Source: Terriglobia bacterium (GTDB lineage: Bacteria; Acidobacteriota; Terriglobia; Terriglobales; Acidobacteriaceae). Taken from it: a stretch of DNA of 64,000 bases. The stretch lies in assembly GCA_020073665.1 (NCBI GenBank), contig JAIQEU010000017.1:1-64000 (forward strand). The letters run 5' to 3'. Each line of letters begins with the position of its first letter. Position 1 is the first letter of the stretch. The position numbers and the translations under genes were made by a program. The notes under the pieces were generated by a model. That model searched no databases and had not been told where the DNA came from. It saw only the letters and a program-made list of their open reading frames with translations. This document shows positions 7,607-16,876 of this stretch, in pieces.

Positions 7607-9028
7607 CTACGCGGGGCTGAGTTGGGGCCGCTTGAAGCCCAATACCGACAGGCTCTTGCTGGCGGCGGCCGTGCCGGAGCGGACGCAGTCGGGCACCCCG
7701 ATGCCGCGGTAGCCGTTTCCCGCGAGGGCGAGGCCCGGCAGTTGATCGCTGAGGCGTTCGATCCGCTCCAGTCGCTCCAGGTGGCCAACGCTGTATTGCG
7801 CCATTGCTCTCGGCCATTTGTAGACGCGTGCGAACAAAGGCTCGGTGGTCAGTCCGATAATTTGGTGAAGTTCCTCGCGAGCGATGCGCAGGATTTCTTC
7901 GTCCCTGAACTGCAAGATGGCCTCATCGCGCGCGCCGCCCAGGAAGCAGCGGAGCAACGCCCGGTCCTCGGGAGCGCGATGGGGGAACTTGTTGTGCACA
8001 AAGGTGGCGGCCAGCATGCGCTTGCCTTCGCTGCGCGGCACCAGGAATCCGAATCCAGGCGGCAACGCGGCGCGCACACTCTGGTCATAGCCAAGAGCGA
8101 CGGTGACGGACGAACTGTAGTTGATGCTGCGGAGTTCTGCCGCAATTTCAGGGCTGGTGATTTCCAGCAGCTTAGAGCCAGACTGCGTGGAGGTAGCAAC
8201 AATCACCGCGTCAAACTGGTCACTACCGTAACCGGCGGAGACCACCCATCCAGGGGCCTGAGGTTGAATGGATTGCACCACGGTGCCTGGCCGAAGCGAT
8301 GCCGCGGGAAGGCGGGCGAGGAGCGCGTCCACCATCTGCTGCATTCCCTGTTTGAGCGAGGTAAACAGCGGCCGGGCGGGGTTTGGGCTGGCGTGCATCT
8401 TGCGGCGGGCTGCCAGCATGGCGCGACCCAGGCTGCCGTGTTGTGATTCCATATCCGAAAAGCGCGGCAAAACGGCGCGTACGCTGAGTTGCGAAGCTTC
8501 CCCGCCGTAGACGCCGGAGAGCAGTGGGTCGGCGAGGCGGTCTACCATCTCGGGGCCGTAGTGTCGCTCCACCAGTGAGGCAACGGTTTCGTCGCCGTTG
8601 GCTTTGTGCGGAGGATGGAACCACTCCCGCGCCATGCGCAGCTTGGTGCTGAAGGAAAACAGTGGAGAAAGGACAGTCGGCAGAATTTTTGTCGGGACCA
8701 TGAACATCAGGCCGTCGGGAATTACCACCAGTTTGCCGTTGACCAGGATGTAGGTCTTGCGTTCCGCGTCGTTCGAACCGATAAGCTCGTCCGCCAAGCC
8801 CAGCTCGCGACAGAGATCCGAAGCCCAGGGTTTTTCCGTCAGGAAGGAATCAGGGCCGGCTTCGACCAGGCAGCCATTTACGTGGTCGGTGACCAGCACG
8901 CCACCCAGGCGCGAGCTGGATTCAAATACGACGTAGTCCAGCGCGGCGCCGGCCCGGCGTTCCTGTTCAAGCGCGAAGGCGGCGGAGAGCCCGGAAATGC
9001 CTCCGCCGATGATGGCGATGCGTTTCAT
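7607..9028 (-). CDS. hemY: Protoporphyrinogen/coproporphyrinogen oxidase, HemY type
   Basis: A 473-residue FAD enzyme that oxidises the porphyrinogen ring in late heme synthesis. The Rossmann motif is at the very N-terminus (IIGGGISGLSAAFALE), followed by the family blocks FESSSRLGGVL and EAGPDSFLTEKPWA, and near the C-terminus ALAGNGYRGIGVPDCVRSG, the second FAD-contacting motif. Length matches HemY/PPOX (450-480). It is the last gene of hemE-hemH-hemY, 18 bases after hemH. Whether it uses protoporphyrinogen or coproporphyrinogen is not readable here; in Firmicutes and actinobacteria the homologue works on coproporphyrinogen. Confidence 0.92.
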   Translation of the reverse strand: MKRIAIIGGGISGLSAAFALEQERRAGAALDYVVFESSSRLGGVLVTDHVNGCLVEAGPDSFLTEKPWASDLCRELGLADELIGSNDAERKTYILVNGKLVVIPDGLMFMVPTKILPTVLSPLFSFSTKLRMAREWFHPPHKANGDETVASLVERHYGPEMVDRLADPLLSGVYGGEASQLSVRAVLPRFSDMESQHGSLGRAMLAARRKMHASPNPARPLFTSLKQGMQQMVDALLARLPAASLRPGTVVQSIQPQAPGWVVSAGYGSDQFDAVIVATSTQSGSKLLEITSPEIAAELRSINYSSSVTVALGYDQSVRAALPPGFGFLVPRSEGKRMLAATFVHNKFPHRAPEDRALLRCFLGGARDEAILQFRDEEILRIAREELHQIIGLTTEPLFARVYKWPRAMAQYSVGHLERLERIERLSDQLPGLALAGNGYRGIGVPDCVRSGTAAASKSLSVLGFKRPQLSPA

Positions 9029-9046
9029 GGTGAACCTGGCGCGCCC

Positions 9047-9952
9047 CTAACCCAGCCGCGATCTGGCGATGTCGGCTAACGCGGCGGTAAGCAACCGTGA
9101 GCCATTCAAAGACTCGGCTCGCCATAAGCGCATGCCTTGGGCATCCGCGAATTGTTTGAAGCCAATGTCGATGTCGTACAGGACTTCCACGTGGTCGCAG
9201 AGGAATCCAATAGGCTGAATAAATACCTCCCGGTGCCCTTTTTCTTTCAAAGCCTGAATCGTGCTCTCCACCGTAGGTCCGAGCCAGGTGCCGCCCGACA
9301 TGCCCTGGCTTTGGAAAGCGAAGGTAAACTCGGCGGCGGCCAGACCCACCTCTCGCGCCACCAGGGCTGCGGTTTCCTTAGACTGGGCTTCGTAGGGATC
9401 GCCTTCGGTGATAGTGCGTTCGGGAACGCTATGGGCGGTGAAGATGACCGAAACTTTGGTTCCGGCCTCGCTGCAAGCGCGATCCCATCCGGTACGGAAT
9501 TTCTCGGCGAATGCTTTGATCAGCAATGGATGATCATGCCAGGCTTCCACAAAGTCAGTCGCGAACGGGACTCCGCTCTCGCCGTTCAACGCTGCACGGT
9601 AGAGGCCAACACTGGTGCGGGAATTCTGCGGCGCCAGGCAGATGACTGCGGCACGGGCAATGCCATCGGCGGTCATGGCGCGAACGGTGTCAGCTACGAA
9701 GGGCTTCCAATTGCGCATGCCGACGTACACCGGGAGCCCGAGTTCGCGGGAGAGCAGGTCACGCTGCTCCATGGTCCAGCAAGTCAGGGGCGACTGCCCA
9801 ATCAGTCCGTAGCGGTGCTTCACTTCCTCAATCACCTGCGGAGACATGGGGCGCCCGCGCGAAATCAACTGGAGAAACTCGGGGACCTCTGCGACCGTTT
9901 CGGGGCTGCCGTGGGCCAGGAGCAAAACTGCGTTTTTGTGAGACGAGGTCAA
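9047..9952 (-). CDS. hemH: Ferrochelatase
   Basis: Inserts ferrous iron into the porphyrin ring. The frame shows LLLAHGSP at the N-terminus, YVGMRNWKP, the catalytic His in FTAHSVPERTITEGDPY, SQGMSGGTWLGP and the acidic C-terminal block QPIGFLCDHVEVLYDIDI. The open frame runs far upstream into hemE, but the family begins at KNAVLLLAHG, so the best start is the TTG at 9952, with GGAG six bases before it. This gives 301 residues, slightly shorter than average. The gene begins 14 bases after the hemE stop. The GMRNW and single-domain form resemble the coproporphyrin ferrochelatase branch, but this is not decisive. Confidence 0.9.
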   Translation of the reverse strand: MTSSHKNAVLLLAHGSPETVAEVPEFLQLISRGRPMSPQVIEEVKHRYGLIGQSPLTCWTMEQRDLLSRELGLPVYVGMRNWKPFVADTVRAMTADGIARAAVICLAPQNSRTSVGLYRAALNGESGVPFATDFVEAWHDHPLLIKAFAEKFRTGWDRACSEAGTKVSVIFTAHSVPERTITEGDPYEAQSKETAALVAREVGLAAAEFTFAFQSQGMSGGTWLGPTVESTIQALKEKGHREVFIQPIGFLCDHVEVLYDIDIGFKQFADAQGMRLWRAESLNGSRLLTAALADIARSRLG

Positions 9953-9966
9953 TTCACGCTCCAGAT

Positions 9967-11019
9967 TTATTGTGAAGCAGCAGTAATGGCAGCCGAGCGT
10001 TCTTGGACAAATCTGGCCAAGGCTTTCACGTTGTCCACCGGCGTCTCCGGCAGGATACCGTGACCAAGATTGAAGATGTGGCCGGGACGTCCGGCGGCGC
10101 GGCGGAGAATGTCTTCCGCGCGTGATTTCAATTCTTTCCAGTCGGCGAACAGCAGAACCGGGTCGAGATTTCCCTGCACCGCGCCCGCCGAGCCCAGGGT
10201 CTTCCAACCTTCATCGAGGGGAATCCGCCAGTCGAGGCCGATGACTTCGGCGCCGGTTTCTTTCATCGAGCGCAGCAGAGTCGCGCTGTCGGTACCGAAA
10301 TAGATGATGGGCACGCCGGTCTTCTGCAGGCTTTTCACCAGTTCGGTGGTGCGGGGAAGAACATACTTGCGGTAGTCCTCGACACTGAGGCAGCCTACCC
10401 AGCTATCGAAAATCTGGATGACGTCGGCTCCAGCGCGCGCCTGCTCGGCCGCATACTCGGCGACTACTGATACGAGTTTGTGCATCAACTCGTCCCAAGC
10501 GGCGGGCGAGGAGTACATCATCTTCTTGGCGTGAACGTAATTGCGCGAGCCACCGCCTTCAATCATGTAGCTGGCGAGGGTAAAAGGTGCGCCGCAGAAA
10601 CCGATGACCGGCAGGCGGGCACCAAAATGCTTGCACACCAGACGCACGGCCTCAGCAACGTAACCCAGGTCGGCGGCGCGATCGGTGCGCAGGCGGGCGA
10701 CGTCGGCTTGGTCACGAACTGGCTTCTCGATGACTGGGCCTTCACCAGTGGAAAAATGGAAGGGCAACCCCATAACTTCAAGCGGCAATAGCAGGTCGGC
10801 AAAGATGATGGCCGCATCGACATTGAGGGCCTCGGCCGCGGTGATGGTGACATCCGCCGCAACGGCGGGCTTCTTGCAGATCTCGATGAGCGAATACTGT
10901 TTGCGGACAGCGCGATATTCAGCCATATAGCGGCCAGCCTGGCGCATGAACCAGACCGGGGTCCGGTCCACAGGTTGCGCCTTGCAAGCCTTCACGAAAC
11001 GGGAATCGGGGGCAGACAT
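9967..11019 (-). CDS. hemE: Uroporphyrinogen decarboxylase
   Basis: Converts uroporphyrinogen III to coproporphyrinogen III in the cytoplasm. The 350-residue product has the signature RTPVWFMRQAGRYMAEYR near residues 19-36, IIFADLLLPLEVMG, GFCGAPFTLASYMIEGGGS and the C-terminal NLGHGILPETP block. Length and all conserved blocks are normal. It is the first gene of a heme operon transcribed leftwards (hemE-hemH-hemY). The 154 bases between its ATG and the small gene at 11174 must hold its promoter. Confidence 0.95.
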   Translation of the reverse strand: MSAPDSRFVKACKAQPVDRTPVWFMRQAGRYMAEYRAVRKQYSLIEICKKPAVAADVTITAAEALNVDAAIIFADLLLPLEVMGLPFHFSTGEGPVIEKPVRDQADVARLRTDRAADLGYVAEAVRLVCKHFGARLPVIGFCGAPFTLASYMIEGGGSRNYVHAKKMMYSSPAAWDELMHKLVSVVAEYAAEQARAGADVIQIFDSWVGCLSVEDYRKYVLPRTTELVKSLQKTGVPIIYFGTDSATLLRSMKETGAEVIGLDWRIPLDEGWKTLGSAGAVQGNLDPVLLFADWKELKSRAEDILRRAAGRPGHIFNLGHGILPETPVDNVKALARFVQERSAAITAASQ

Positions 11020-11173
11020 GAACTTTTAACTTTAACATTTTCAGCAGGAAGGCGGGAAAATGCTGCGGGGCGGATTCCCCTGCCCTTCCGCGTGGAGATG
11101 CACCAAAAGAGTACCCTCAGGCGCGGCCGGAATCGGCCTATCATTTTCAAGTTGACGTTGGCAGGAGGTGCGC

Positions 11174-11371
11174 ATGGCAGCCAGCCAGGTGGTGCTTTAT
11201 TTCGACAATCAGGAAGACGCTCTGCTCTTTACTCTGGCTGCCAGTTCGGTGATCTCCGATGGGCCGGTGCGTACCAATGCTGCTGTGGAAAAGATCGCAG
11301 ATGAAATCTGCAAAGCCAGCCGGATTACGACTGAGGGAGTTCTGAACCCTGCCAGCCCACCACAACAGTAG
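11174..11371 (+). CDS. Small protein of unknown function (65 aa)
   Basis: An ATG at 11174 follows AGGAGG (11163-11168) at five bases, an ideal ribosome site. The 65-residue product (MAASQVVLYFDNQEDALLFT...) is soluble, with a beta-strand-like start, a central Val/Ala-rich stretch and a helix KIADEICKASR. It begins like a small alpha/beta domain. I do not recognise a family. The strong ribosome site, absence of a competing gene and a composition unlike random frames in this GC-rich DNA support it as real. It is divergent from hemE. Confidence 0.6.
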   Translation: MAASQVVLYFDNQEDALLFTLAASSVISDGPVRTNAAVEKIADEICKASRITTEGVLNPASPPQQ

Positions 11372-11437
11372 TGCCCTAGTCAGCCGACAAAAATCTTGAA
11401 CCACAGAGGGCACAGAAGTCTTAGAGAAAACCACGCA

Positions 11438-13606
11438 TCACGTGCTGGTCGGCGCCACCGTCCAGGGCTTGCCGTCGAAGTGGCCGGGCAGGCTTAAGCC
11501 AAAGAGCTTCAGGATGGTGGGGGCCACGTCCACAATAGCTGGCTTTTCTTCCGCGATTTTCTGGTTGGAGAAGAGCACACCCGGCACCAGGCGGGGATCG
11601 ATGCAGTGGTCGCCGCTCCAGGCCTTGATGTTGTCCTCAAAAATCGCGCTCGTGACTCTGCCAGTAACTGAGTCCCACGAAGCGCGGAACCCGGCGCCGT
11701 AGCCGACGATCAAATCGGGAGCGTTGTCGACGTAGGGTCCGGCATAAACTGCGTCGCAATCGAAGACTCCCGTGATTCCCACCGTGCCGGACGCGGGATC
11801 GACCAGGCCGTTGAGCTTGCTGCGGAGTTCTCCTTTCAGCGCTTCGGCCTCCGCGCCGGGATCAACAATGCCTTCGCGCTCGCGGCCCTTCAGGTTCAGA
11901 TAAAGACCGTTCAGGCCCATGGTGTAGGCGCGGGTGCGGGACCAATCTACGTCTTCGAACCAGTCGCGGCTTTCGGTGACGCCCGGCTTCAGGGCCAAGT
12001 ATCCGTTCTGATGCAACCAGGCGTTCAGGTTCACGCAGCGGGCAAATGACTTGAATCCGTGGTCGGAGACAATCATCAGCAGCGATTCTTTGCCGACCTG
12101 TTCCATGACACGGCCAATCAGCGTGTCCATGCGCTGGTACAGGTCCTGGATCACCTGGGGACGCTCGCCGCGTGGGACTTCACGCGCGGCGGGATGGTCG
12201 TCGTCGAGATAGCGCCAGAACATGTGCTGCACGCGGTCGGTGGTGTCGAACACGCAAGCGCAGAGACCCTGCGGGGTTTTCTCCAGGGCGTCGAACAGCA
12301 TGCGCTCGCGGTCTTCGTGGTTGCCGTAGGCTTGGGCGAGGAAGGCGTCGTCATCGAGGACTTCTTCGTTCAGCGCCCAAGTGTCTTCGGCGAGGCCGAG
12401 CGTGGCGTAGGGGCCAAAGAGTTTGGCGAGATAGATGGAGTAGGTCACGGGATGGGAAATGGGCAAGTCGGGATGTCCGGGGTCGATGTTGACCGGTGTG
12501 ACATAGACACCCACCTCGGGCGAAAGCTCTTTCAAGTAGAAACGGCAGATGCCGCGCGCGGTGAAGCCCAAGCCCGCTTTGAACTTGATTGGGATCCACT
12601 CGGAGTATTCGCCGACTTTCAGGGTGAACTTTTCTCCGTCAACTTCGATCTGGGCCTGGTTGCGGGGCAGGTCGGGGCGAATCTCAAAGTTGACCCGCAT
12701 TTCTTTTTCCGCCGCTAACGGATCTTCGGGGCCGGGGATGTACGAGCGACACACGCTCCCGTTGCGTTTGACCGGAACCCGCACGCCGCCTTCACGGAAC
12801 TTGTCGCCGGTGCTGCGGGTGGTACAGAAACAGAATGTGCCCTGGCTGCCCTTCAAATCTGGAACGCACATGCCCGAAAGCAGAACGCCGGAGAATTTTT
12901 CCGGCGGGAAAGTAACCGGAATGCGGATGACGGAGCAGAAGATTCCCGCCTGTCCTAACCAATGCCAGAAGGGCGTGCCCTTGCGCATGCCTTTGATCTG
13001 GGGCTTGCCCAGCGGAATGGTGTACTTGCCGATCTTCACCTGCCGCTTCGGGCCTTTGATTTCAGCCGACGAAAGAAACGGCAGATAGTTGTTCAGGTCG
13101 CGAGCCAGAAAATCGTAGATGTTGTGCTTGCCGGGATTCACTCCGGTCATGAACGTGGACCAGGCCACCGGGGATATCGCTGGGCAAGTAGTGCGAAGCT
13201 TGCGGAAGGTACCATTTTCACGAAGCTTGGCCAGGTTGGGCAGGCGGCCTTCGTTGATAAAGCGCTCGGCGAGTTCGGGGTCCATGCCGTCGAAGCCGAG
13301 GATGACGGCGCGCTTGAACTGGGCATCGCCGGGGGCTTTCCGGCGGCGCAGCAGGCGCAGAAGATGGCGCAGCGGCCAGGTCAGGAAGGCGTATAGCGAG
13401 TAGAGAAAGGCGACGAAGAGCGTCCAGAAGGAGGAGAGGACAGCGAAGCCCGCGCCGGGGCCAGCGTAGGCGTGGGCCAGGGATGGGAGCAGAACTATGG
13501 CCAGGCATACAAAGACCGCCATTCTGATGCTCGGCTTTATATTCGGTGTATGCCCTGCGCGGGCGGCCCCGCCCGCGCCACACGGGTAACTTGGTCCCAA
13601 CTTCAT
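11438..13606 (-). CDS. Type I phosphodiesterase/nucleotide pyrophosphatase-like membrane enzyme
   Basis: A 722-residue alkaline-phosphatase-superfamily hydrolase. After a signal-like segment (VFVCLAIVLLPSLAHA) and a second hydrophobic stretch with a Leu/Arg-rich end (about residues 60-95) comes the catalytic domain: metal ligands in VILGFDGMDPE, probable Ser nucleophile in AISPVAWSTFMTG, VFDTTDRVQHMFW, IVSDHGFK and WSGDHCIDP. The ATG at 13606 overlaps the TGA of the gene upstream (ATGA). An alternative ATG at 13522 sits right at the signal peptide and avoids a strong palindrome, so the start is uncertain. It shares architecture with the gene at 14670-16658. The substrate is unknown; a phosphodiester or phospho-glycan at the cell surface is likely. 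Confidence 0.8.
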   Translation of the reverse strand: MKLGPSYPCGAGGAARAGHTPNIKPSIRMAVFVCLAIVLLPSLAHAYAGPGAGFAVLSSFWTLFVAFLYSLYAFLTWPLRHLLRLLRRRKAPGDAQFKRAVILGFDGMDPELAERFINEGRLPNLAKLRENGTFRKLRTTCPAISPVAWSTFMTGVNPGKHNIYDFLARDLNNYLPFLSSAEIKGPKRQVKIGKYTIPLGKPQIKGMRKGTPFWHWLGQAGIFCSVIRIPVTFPPEKFSGVLLSGMCVPDLKGSQGTFCFCTTRSTGDKFREGGVRVPVKRNGSVCRSYIPGPEDPLAAEKEMRVNFEIRPDLPRNQAQIEVDGEKFTLKVGEYSEWIPIKFKAGLGFTARGICRFYLKELSPEVGVYVTPVNIDPGHPDLPISHPVTYSIYLAKLFGPYATLGLAEDTWALNEEVLDDDAFLAQAYGNHEDRERMLFDALEKTPQGLCACVFDTTDRVQHMFWRYLDDDHPAAREVPRGERPQVIQDLYQRMDTLIGRVMEQVGKESLLMIVSDHGFKSFARCVNLNAWLHQNGYLALKPGVTESRDWFEDVDWSRTRAYTMGLNGLYLNLKGREREGIVDPGAEAEALKGELRSKLNGLVDPASGTVGITGVFDCDAVYAGPYVDNAPDLIVGYGAGFRASWDSVTGRVTSAIFEDNIKAWSGDHCIDPRLVPGVLFSNQKIAEEKPAIVDVAPTILKLFGLSLPGHFDGKPWTVAPTST
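13557..13578. repeat. 22-bp GC palindrome (10-bp stem)
   Basis: A perfect inverted repeat, GCGCGGGCGG facing CCGCCCGCGC with a 2-base loop. It lies in what would be the first codons of the phosphodiesterase gene if translation began at 13606. Such a palindrome is more usual in noncoding DNA, which argues for the later start at 13522, or for a dispersed element inserted at the gene boundary. Confidence 0.6.
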
Positions 13607-14421
13607 ATCTCGATCCCCAGTACTTCTTTGAAAATGAAACCTGCCACCATGGACAGGACAAAGAACAGCACGATCCAGTTCCATTCCATCCAAGCGAATT
13701 CGATCACACGCGGCGGATAGGTCACAGCGATCGACTCGATGGGGCTCTTATCCGGCAGCGCGGGCTCTGCGGAAATGAACATCCGTTCCCAGAAGTGGTC
13801 GCGCAAACGGACCGTCGACACCCGGCTGACGTCTGGTGACACCAGGACGTGCTTGGCCACCGTCTGCCCCGCAGCGGCAATATTGATGTCATACGTACCG
13901 TCTTTCTCTGCCACCACGCGCCACACAACTTCATTATCCGCCAAAACATGCACGGCCGGCGCGGTCATCGCCAGTTCTGGCGGCAACTGCAGCGCGACGT
14001 CGTTGAGCACATCCGGCTCCGCGGTCCGGACCGTCACCAGAAACGGTTGTGCTGTTTGCAGCGGCGTCGTGCCCAGGTAGCGGTCCAACTGCACGACCAA
14101 CAGCGTGATCGGAATAATGACGTACAGCAGCGGCATGAACGCCAGCCGCAGGTAGCGGCCGGTGCCGCGCAGGATCCGACCGTACGTCCGGATCACCACC
14201 GGCAACTGGTCTTGATAGAGCCGAACCGCCAGCAGATGTGCCTTGAGCTGGTCTTTGGCGACGTGAATTGCTTTCTGGTCGGAGGTGTAGCCGAACAGCA
14301 GCACCATGAGCAGACCAACCACCACCGAAACTACCAGCACGATGACCACGGGACTATTGAACCCAAGCAGCGCCAGGGCAAGACTGGAGGGCACGCAGCC
14401 CGGAATGAGGGATGGTTTCAT
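13603..14421 (-). CDS. Membrane protein of unknown function, possibly Oxa1/DUF106-like
   Basis: A 272-residue protein with hydrophobic segments near residues 24-44, 95-112 and 247-265. Between the first two lies a charged helical region (TSDQKAIHVAKDQLKAHLLAVRLYQDQ), and between the last two a beta-rich domain of about 130 residues, probably extracytoplasmic. The order helix, cytoplasmic amphipathic hairpin, helix resembles the core of the Oxa1/EMC3/DUF106 group, but I cannot see diagnostic residues, so this is only a suggestion. The gene lies between a ribbon-helix-helix-like protein and a phosphodiesterase and overlaps the latter by 4 bases. Confidence 0.7.
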   Translation of the reverse strand: MKPSLIPGCVPSSLALALLGFNSPVVIVLVVSVVVGLLMVLLFGYTSDQKAIHVAKDQLKAHLLAVRLYQDQLPVVIRTYGRILRGTGRYLRLAFMPLLYVIIPITLLVVQLDRYLGTTPLQTAQPFLVTVRTAEPDVLNDVALQLPPELAMTAPAVHVLADNEVVWRVVAEKDGTYDINIAAAGQTVAKHVLVSPDVSRVSTVRLRDHFWERMFISAEPALPDKSPIESIAVTYPPRVIEFAWMEWNWIVLFFVLSMVAGFIFKEVLGIEI

Positions 14422-14437
14422 GCCAGGGACGGAAATC

Positions 14438-14647
14438 CTATTCGATATACCCCAGTCCTTGCAGCCGCTTCTTCACCATCTCCTTGGACGTGGAGTCGCC
14501 TTCTTCGGGGGGCATAATCTTCTTTATTTCTTTCTCCAGCATGTGAATCACGAACTCGTCCACCGACTCGTACCCCGCGACTTCCGCGCACTTCTGGGCT
14601 TTCTCCAGCAGTTCACCTTCAATTTTCACCTTGTGAGAACCAAACAT
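14438..14647 (-). CDS. Small ribbon-helix-helix-like protein
   Basis: A 69-residue protein: a short beta segment (KVKIEGELLEKA) followed by AGYESVDEFVIHMLEKEIKK, which fits the strand-helix-helix pattern of ribbon-helix-helix proteins (SVDEFV...LLE is a common helix-2 form). A charged tail (SKEMVKKRLQGLGYIE) follows. It may be a DNA-binding regulator or an antitoxin-like protein, but no toxin is adjacent. Its neighbours are two surface phosphodiesterases and a membrane protein, with 16 and 22 base gaps, so it is probably in their operon. Confidence 0.65.
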   Translation of the reverse strand: MFGSHKVKIEGELLEKAQKCAEVAGYESVDEFVIHMLEKEIKKIMPPEEGDSTSKEMVKKRLQGLGYIE

Positions 14648-14669
14648 CCCATGCCTCCGGGGTTGCGCT

Positions 14670-16658
14670 TCAATGGCTTGCTTTGTCGGGCTGAAACACG
14701 GATTGTCCCATCATACCCTTTGCTTTGGCGATTCCAAACTCGGCGAGGATGGTGGGAGCGATGTCGGTAAGCGCCGGATTTTGCGCCTCAATCTTGCGGT
14801 TGCTCAGGAGGACGCCCGGCACCAAGGTGTAGTCCATGCAATGATCGCCGCTCCAGGGATTGGAGTTGTCCTCGAGCACGTCGGGTGGAAACGCGCCGAG
14901 AATGGTCTTCCATCCCGCGCGGTATCCGCGGTTGTAACCAACTAACGCATCCGGGCCCGATTGCGCGTAGGGGCCTTGGTACACCTCGCTGGCCAGGTCC
15001 ACGCGAGTGATCACGGGAAGATTGTTCTTGGGATCGCGCACGGCTAGCAGCTTGTCTTTGATTTCCTTGAGCAGTGCAGCGGCGTCCGCTCCGGGTGGAA
15101 CGATGCCGTCGCGCTCGCGGCCGTGGACATTCAGGTACAGCCCATTGAGGCCCAAACCGTAAGCGCGGGTGCGGCTCCAGTCCACGTTTGCAAGAGGCTG
15201 GCTATCGTCCGCTGCCACGCCGGGCTTCAACGCTATGTAGCCGTTGTCCAGCAGCCAGGTGTTCAGATTGAACGAGCGATAGTAGGGAGCGAATCCGTGG
15301 TCGGACATCACCAGCAAGGTGGTGTGGTCGTCGAGCTTGGGCAGCACCTCGCCGAGCACCTGGTCCATCTGCTGGTAGAACTCCTCGATGGCGGACCCGT
15401 ACTGCGCGGCACTGGCGGCGTCGTATTCGGGATGCTGCGGATCGGTAAGACGCCACATCATGTGCGAGTTGAGATCGAGGCTGGAGAAATAAAAGAAGAA
15501 GAGGCCGCGCCGGAACTTGGGAAACTCGGCGTCGAAGACGCGGCGGTGCTCGGCCAGCACGGTGTGGGACTGCTCGAGAAATTCCTTGTCGTCGAGCACG
15601 CCAGCAGAGAGCGCCTTGGTGTCTTCCGCAATTCCCTGGGTGTGGAACTCGCCGACCTCTTGCGTGAGTTGCTTGGAGTAGTTCGCAGGCGTCGAGATTG
15701 GCAATGCCGGGTCGGCCGGATCAATGTTAATGGGGGAGACATACAGCTCGAAACGCGGATGCGCCTGCTTCAGATAAAAGCGGCAGATTCCTCTCACGTT
15801 GACGAACGGCATCAGGTTGAACTCGACCGGCTTCCATCCGCTCCACTCGCTTTCGCGCAGCACGAACTCCTGCTCTTCAAACTTGATATGGGCAACCGGC
15901 TCCAGGGGATCGACGGAAACCGTGAACGGTTCGGTCGCGGCCGGAGATCCCTTGCGGAAGGAATTGGACGGGCCGATCAGTTGCGAGGTGACTTGCGAGT
16001 TCTGCACCTGGACCGAAATAGTCTGCCCGCCTTCGACCATGCCGGCTGTGGCCATGGGGTCGTCGGTGTAGAAAGTGAATGTACCGTAGGTGCCGCGCAG
16101 GTCGGGCGTGCCCATGCCGGAGAGTGTGAATCCCTTGGCGGGAATGGGCGGAAAGTTCGACGGAATGCGGTAGACCGTGTTGGGAATGCCGTGCTGGTCG
16201 AGGATTTCCCAGAAAGCCGTGCCGTGGCGCAGCTGCTCTGCCGTCCCGCCGCCCAGGGGAATGACCCAACTGCCGATGTGAATCGCGTGCTTGGGAGCCT
16301 CTACGCGCGAAGCAGAGAAGTAGAGATCAAATGTGGCGGGATCGCGATGAATGAAATCGAAAATGCCGTGTCCGCCGGCGTTCATGCCGGTAATCATGTT
16401 GGACCACGCCACCGGGCTCTGCGGCGGGATGCTCGTGGTCAGCGTGTGATACGAGCCTTTCTGCACCAGCCGGGAAAAGTTCGGCATCTTCCCTTCCTGC
16501 ATGAATTTGTTCAGGAGTTGGGGATCCATGCCGTCGATGCCGAGAATGATGAGCTTGTGCTCGCCGTCCCAGTCGCCGCTGGCGCGCTGGCAGGAATAGA
16601 GCAGCAGTGTTGCCAGCAACAGCAGCAACGCGGCTAGGATCGTGACAAACTTCTTCAG
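14670..16658 (-). CDS. Alkaline-phosphatase-superfamily lipoprotein (phosphodiesterase-like)
   Basis: A paralogue of the product of 11438-13606. Catalytic motifs: LIILGIDGMDPQLL, PPQSPVAWSNMITGMN (probable Ser nucleophile), the LDLNSHMMW block, LVMSDHGFAPYYRSFN and WSGDHCMDYTLVPGVLLSN. The best signal peptide is KKFVTILAALLLLLATLLLYSC, with lipobox LYSC, which suggests a lipid-anchored enzyme. No ATG, GTG or TTG lies upstream of this signal peptide; the codon before KK is CTG at 16656-16658, preceded by GGGAG (16666-16670) at seven bases. I take that CTG as start (662 aa); a TTG at 16628 would cut away the basic n-region. Substrate unknown. Confidence 0.78.
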   Translation of the reverse strand: MKKFVTILAALLLLLATLLLYSCQRASGDWDGEHKLIILGIDGMDPQLLNKFMQEGKMPNFSRLVQKGSYHTLTTSIPPQSPVAWSNMITGMNAGGHGIFDFIHRDPATFDLYFSASRVEAPKHAIHIGSWVIPLGGGTAEQLRHGTAFWEILDQHGIPNTVYRIPSNFPPIPAKGFTLSGMGTPDLRGTYGTFTFYTDDPMATAGMVEGGQTISVQVQNSQVTSQLIGPSNSFRKGSPAATEPFTVSVDPLEPVAHIKFEEQEFVLRESEWSGWKPVEFNLMPFVNVRGICRFYLKQAHPRFELYVSPINIDPADPALPISTPANYSKQLTQEVGEFHTQGIAEDTKALSAGVLDDKEFLEQSHTVLAEHRRVFDAEFPKFRRGLFFFYFSSLDLNSHMMWRLTDPQHPEYDAASAAQYGSAIEEFYQQMDQVLGEVLPKLDDHTTLLVMSDHGFAPYYRSFNLNTWLLDNGYIALKPGVAADDSQPLANVDWSRTRAYGLGLNGLYLNVHGRERDGIVPPGADAAALLKEIKDKLLAVRDPKNNLPVITRVDLASEVYQGPYAQSGPDALVGYNRGYRAGWKTILGAFPPDVLEDNSNPWSGDHCMDYTLVPGVLLSNRKIEAQNPALTDIAPTILAEFGIAKAKGMMGQSVFQPDKASH

Positions 16659-16876
16659 ATGCGTGCTCCCTTCACCTTTCCAGGCTCTGGCGAAAATCGG
16701 TCCCTGTATACCCAGATCGTGGTGGCGGAAAATACCACGGAACGCAAGAGTGGAATACCCAGAAATGTAGGTAGGTATTGATTTTGGCTTGGTGGGAAGA
16801 AGGTGTCAAGCCGGGAGGCATCAACCACGGGCTACCAGCTTTTAGAAGCACCTCGGAAAGAATTAGACTGATTCTT

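Noticed and set aside
9953-10207. Long N-terminal extension of ferrochelatase
   Set aside because: It lies entirely inside hemE on the same strand and has no family similarity.
11160-11176. Sigma-54-like TGGCAG...GC match before the small gene at 11174
   Set aside because: It coincides with the ribosome site and start codon, so a promoter there would give no leader; no activator site nearby.
11399-11415. ACCACAGAGGGCACAGA resembles a known acidobacterial intergenic repeat
   Set aside because: Only one clear copy in this window; remembered from other genomes but not verifiable here.
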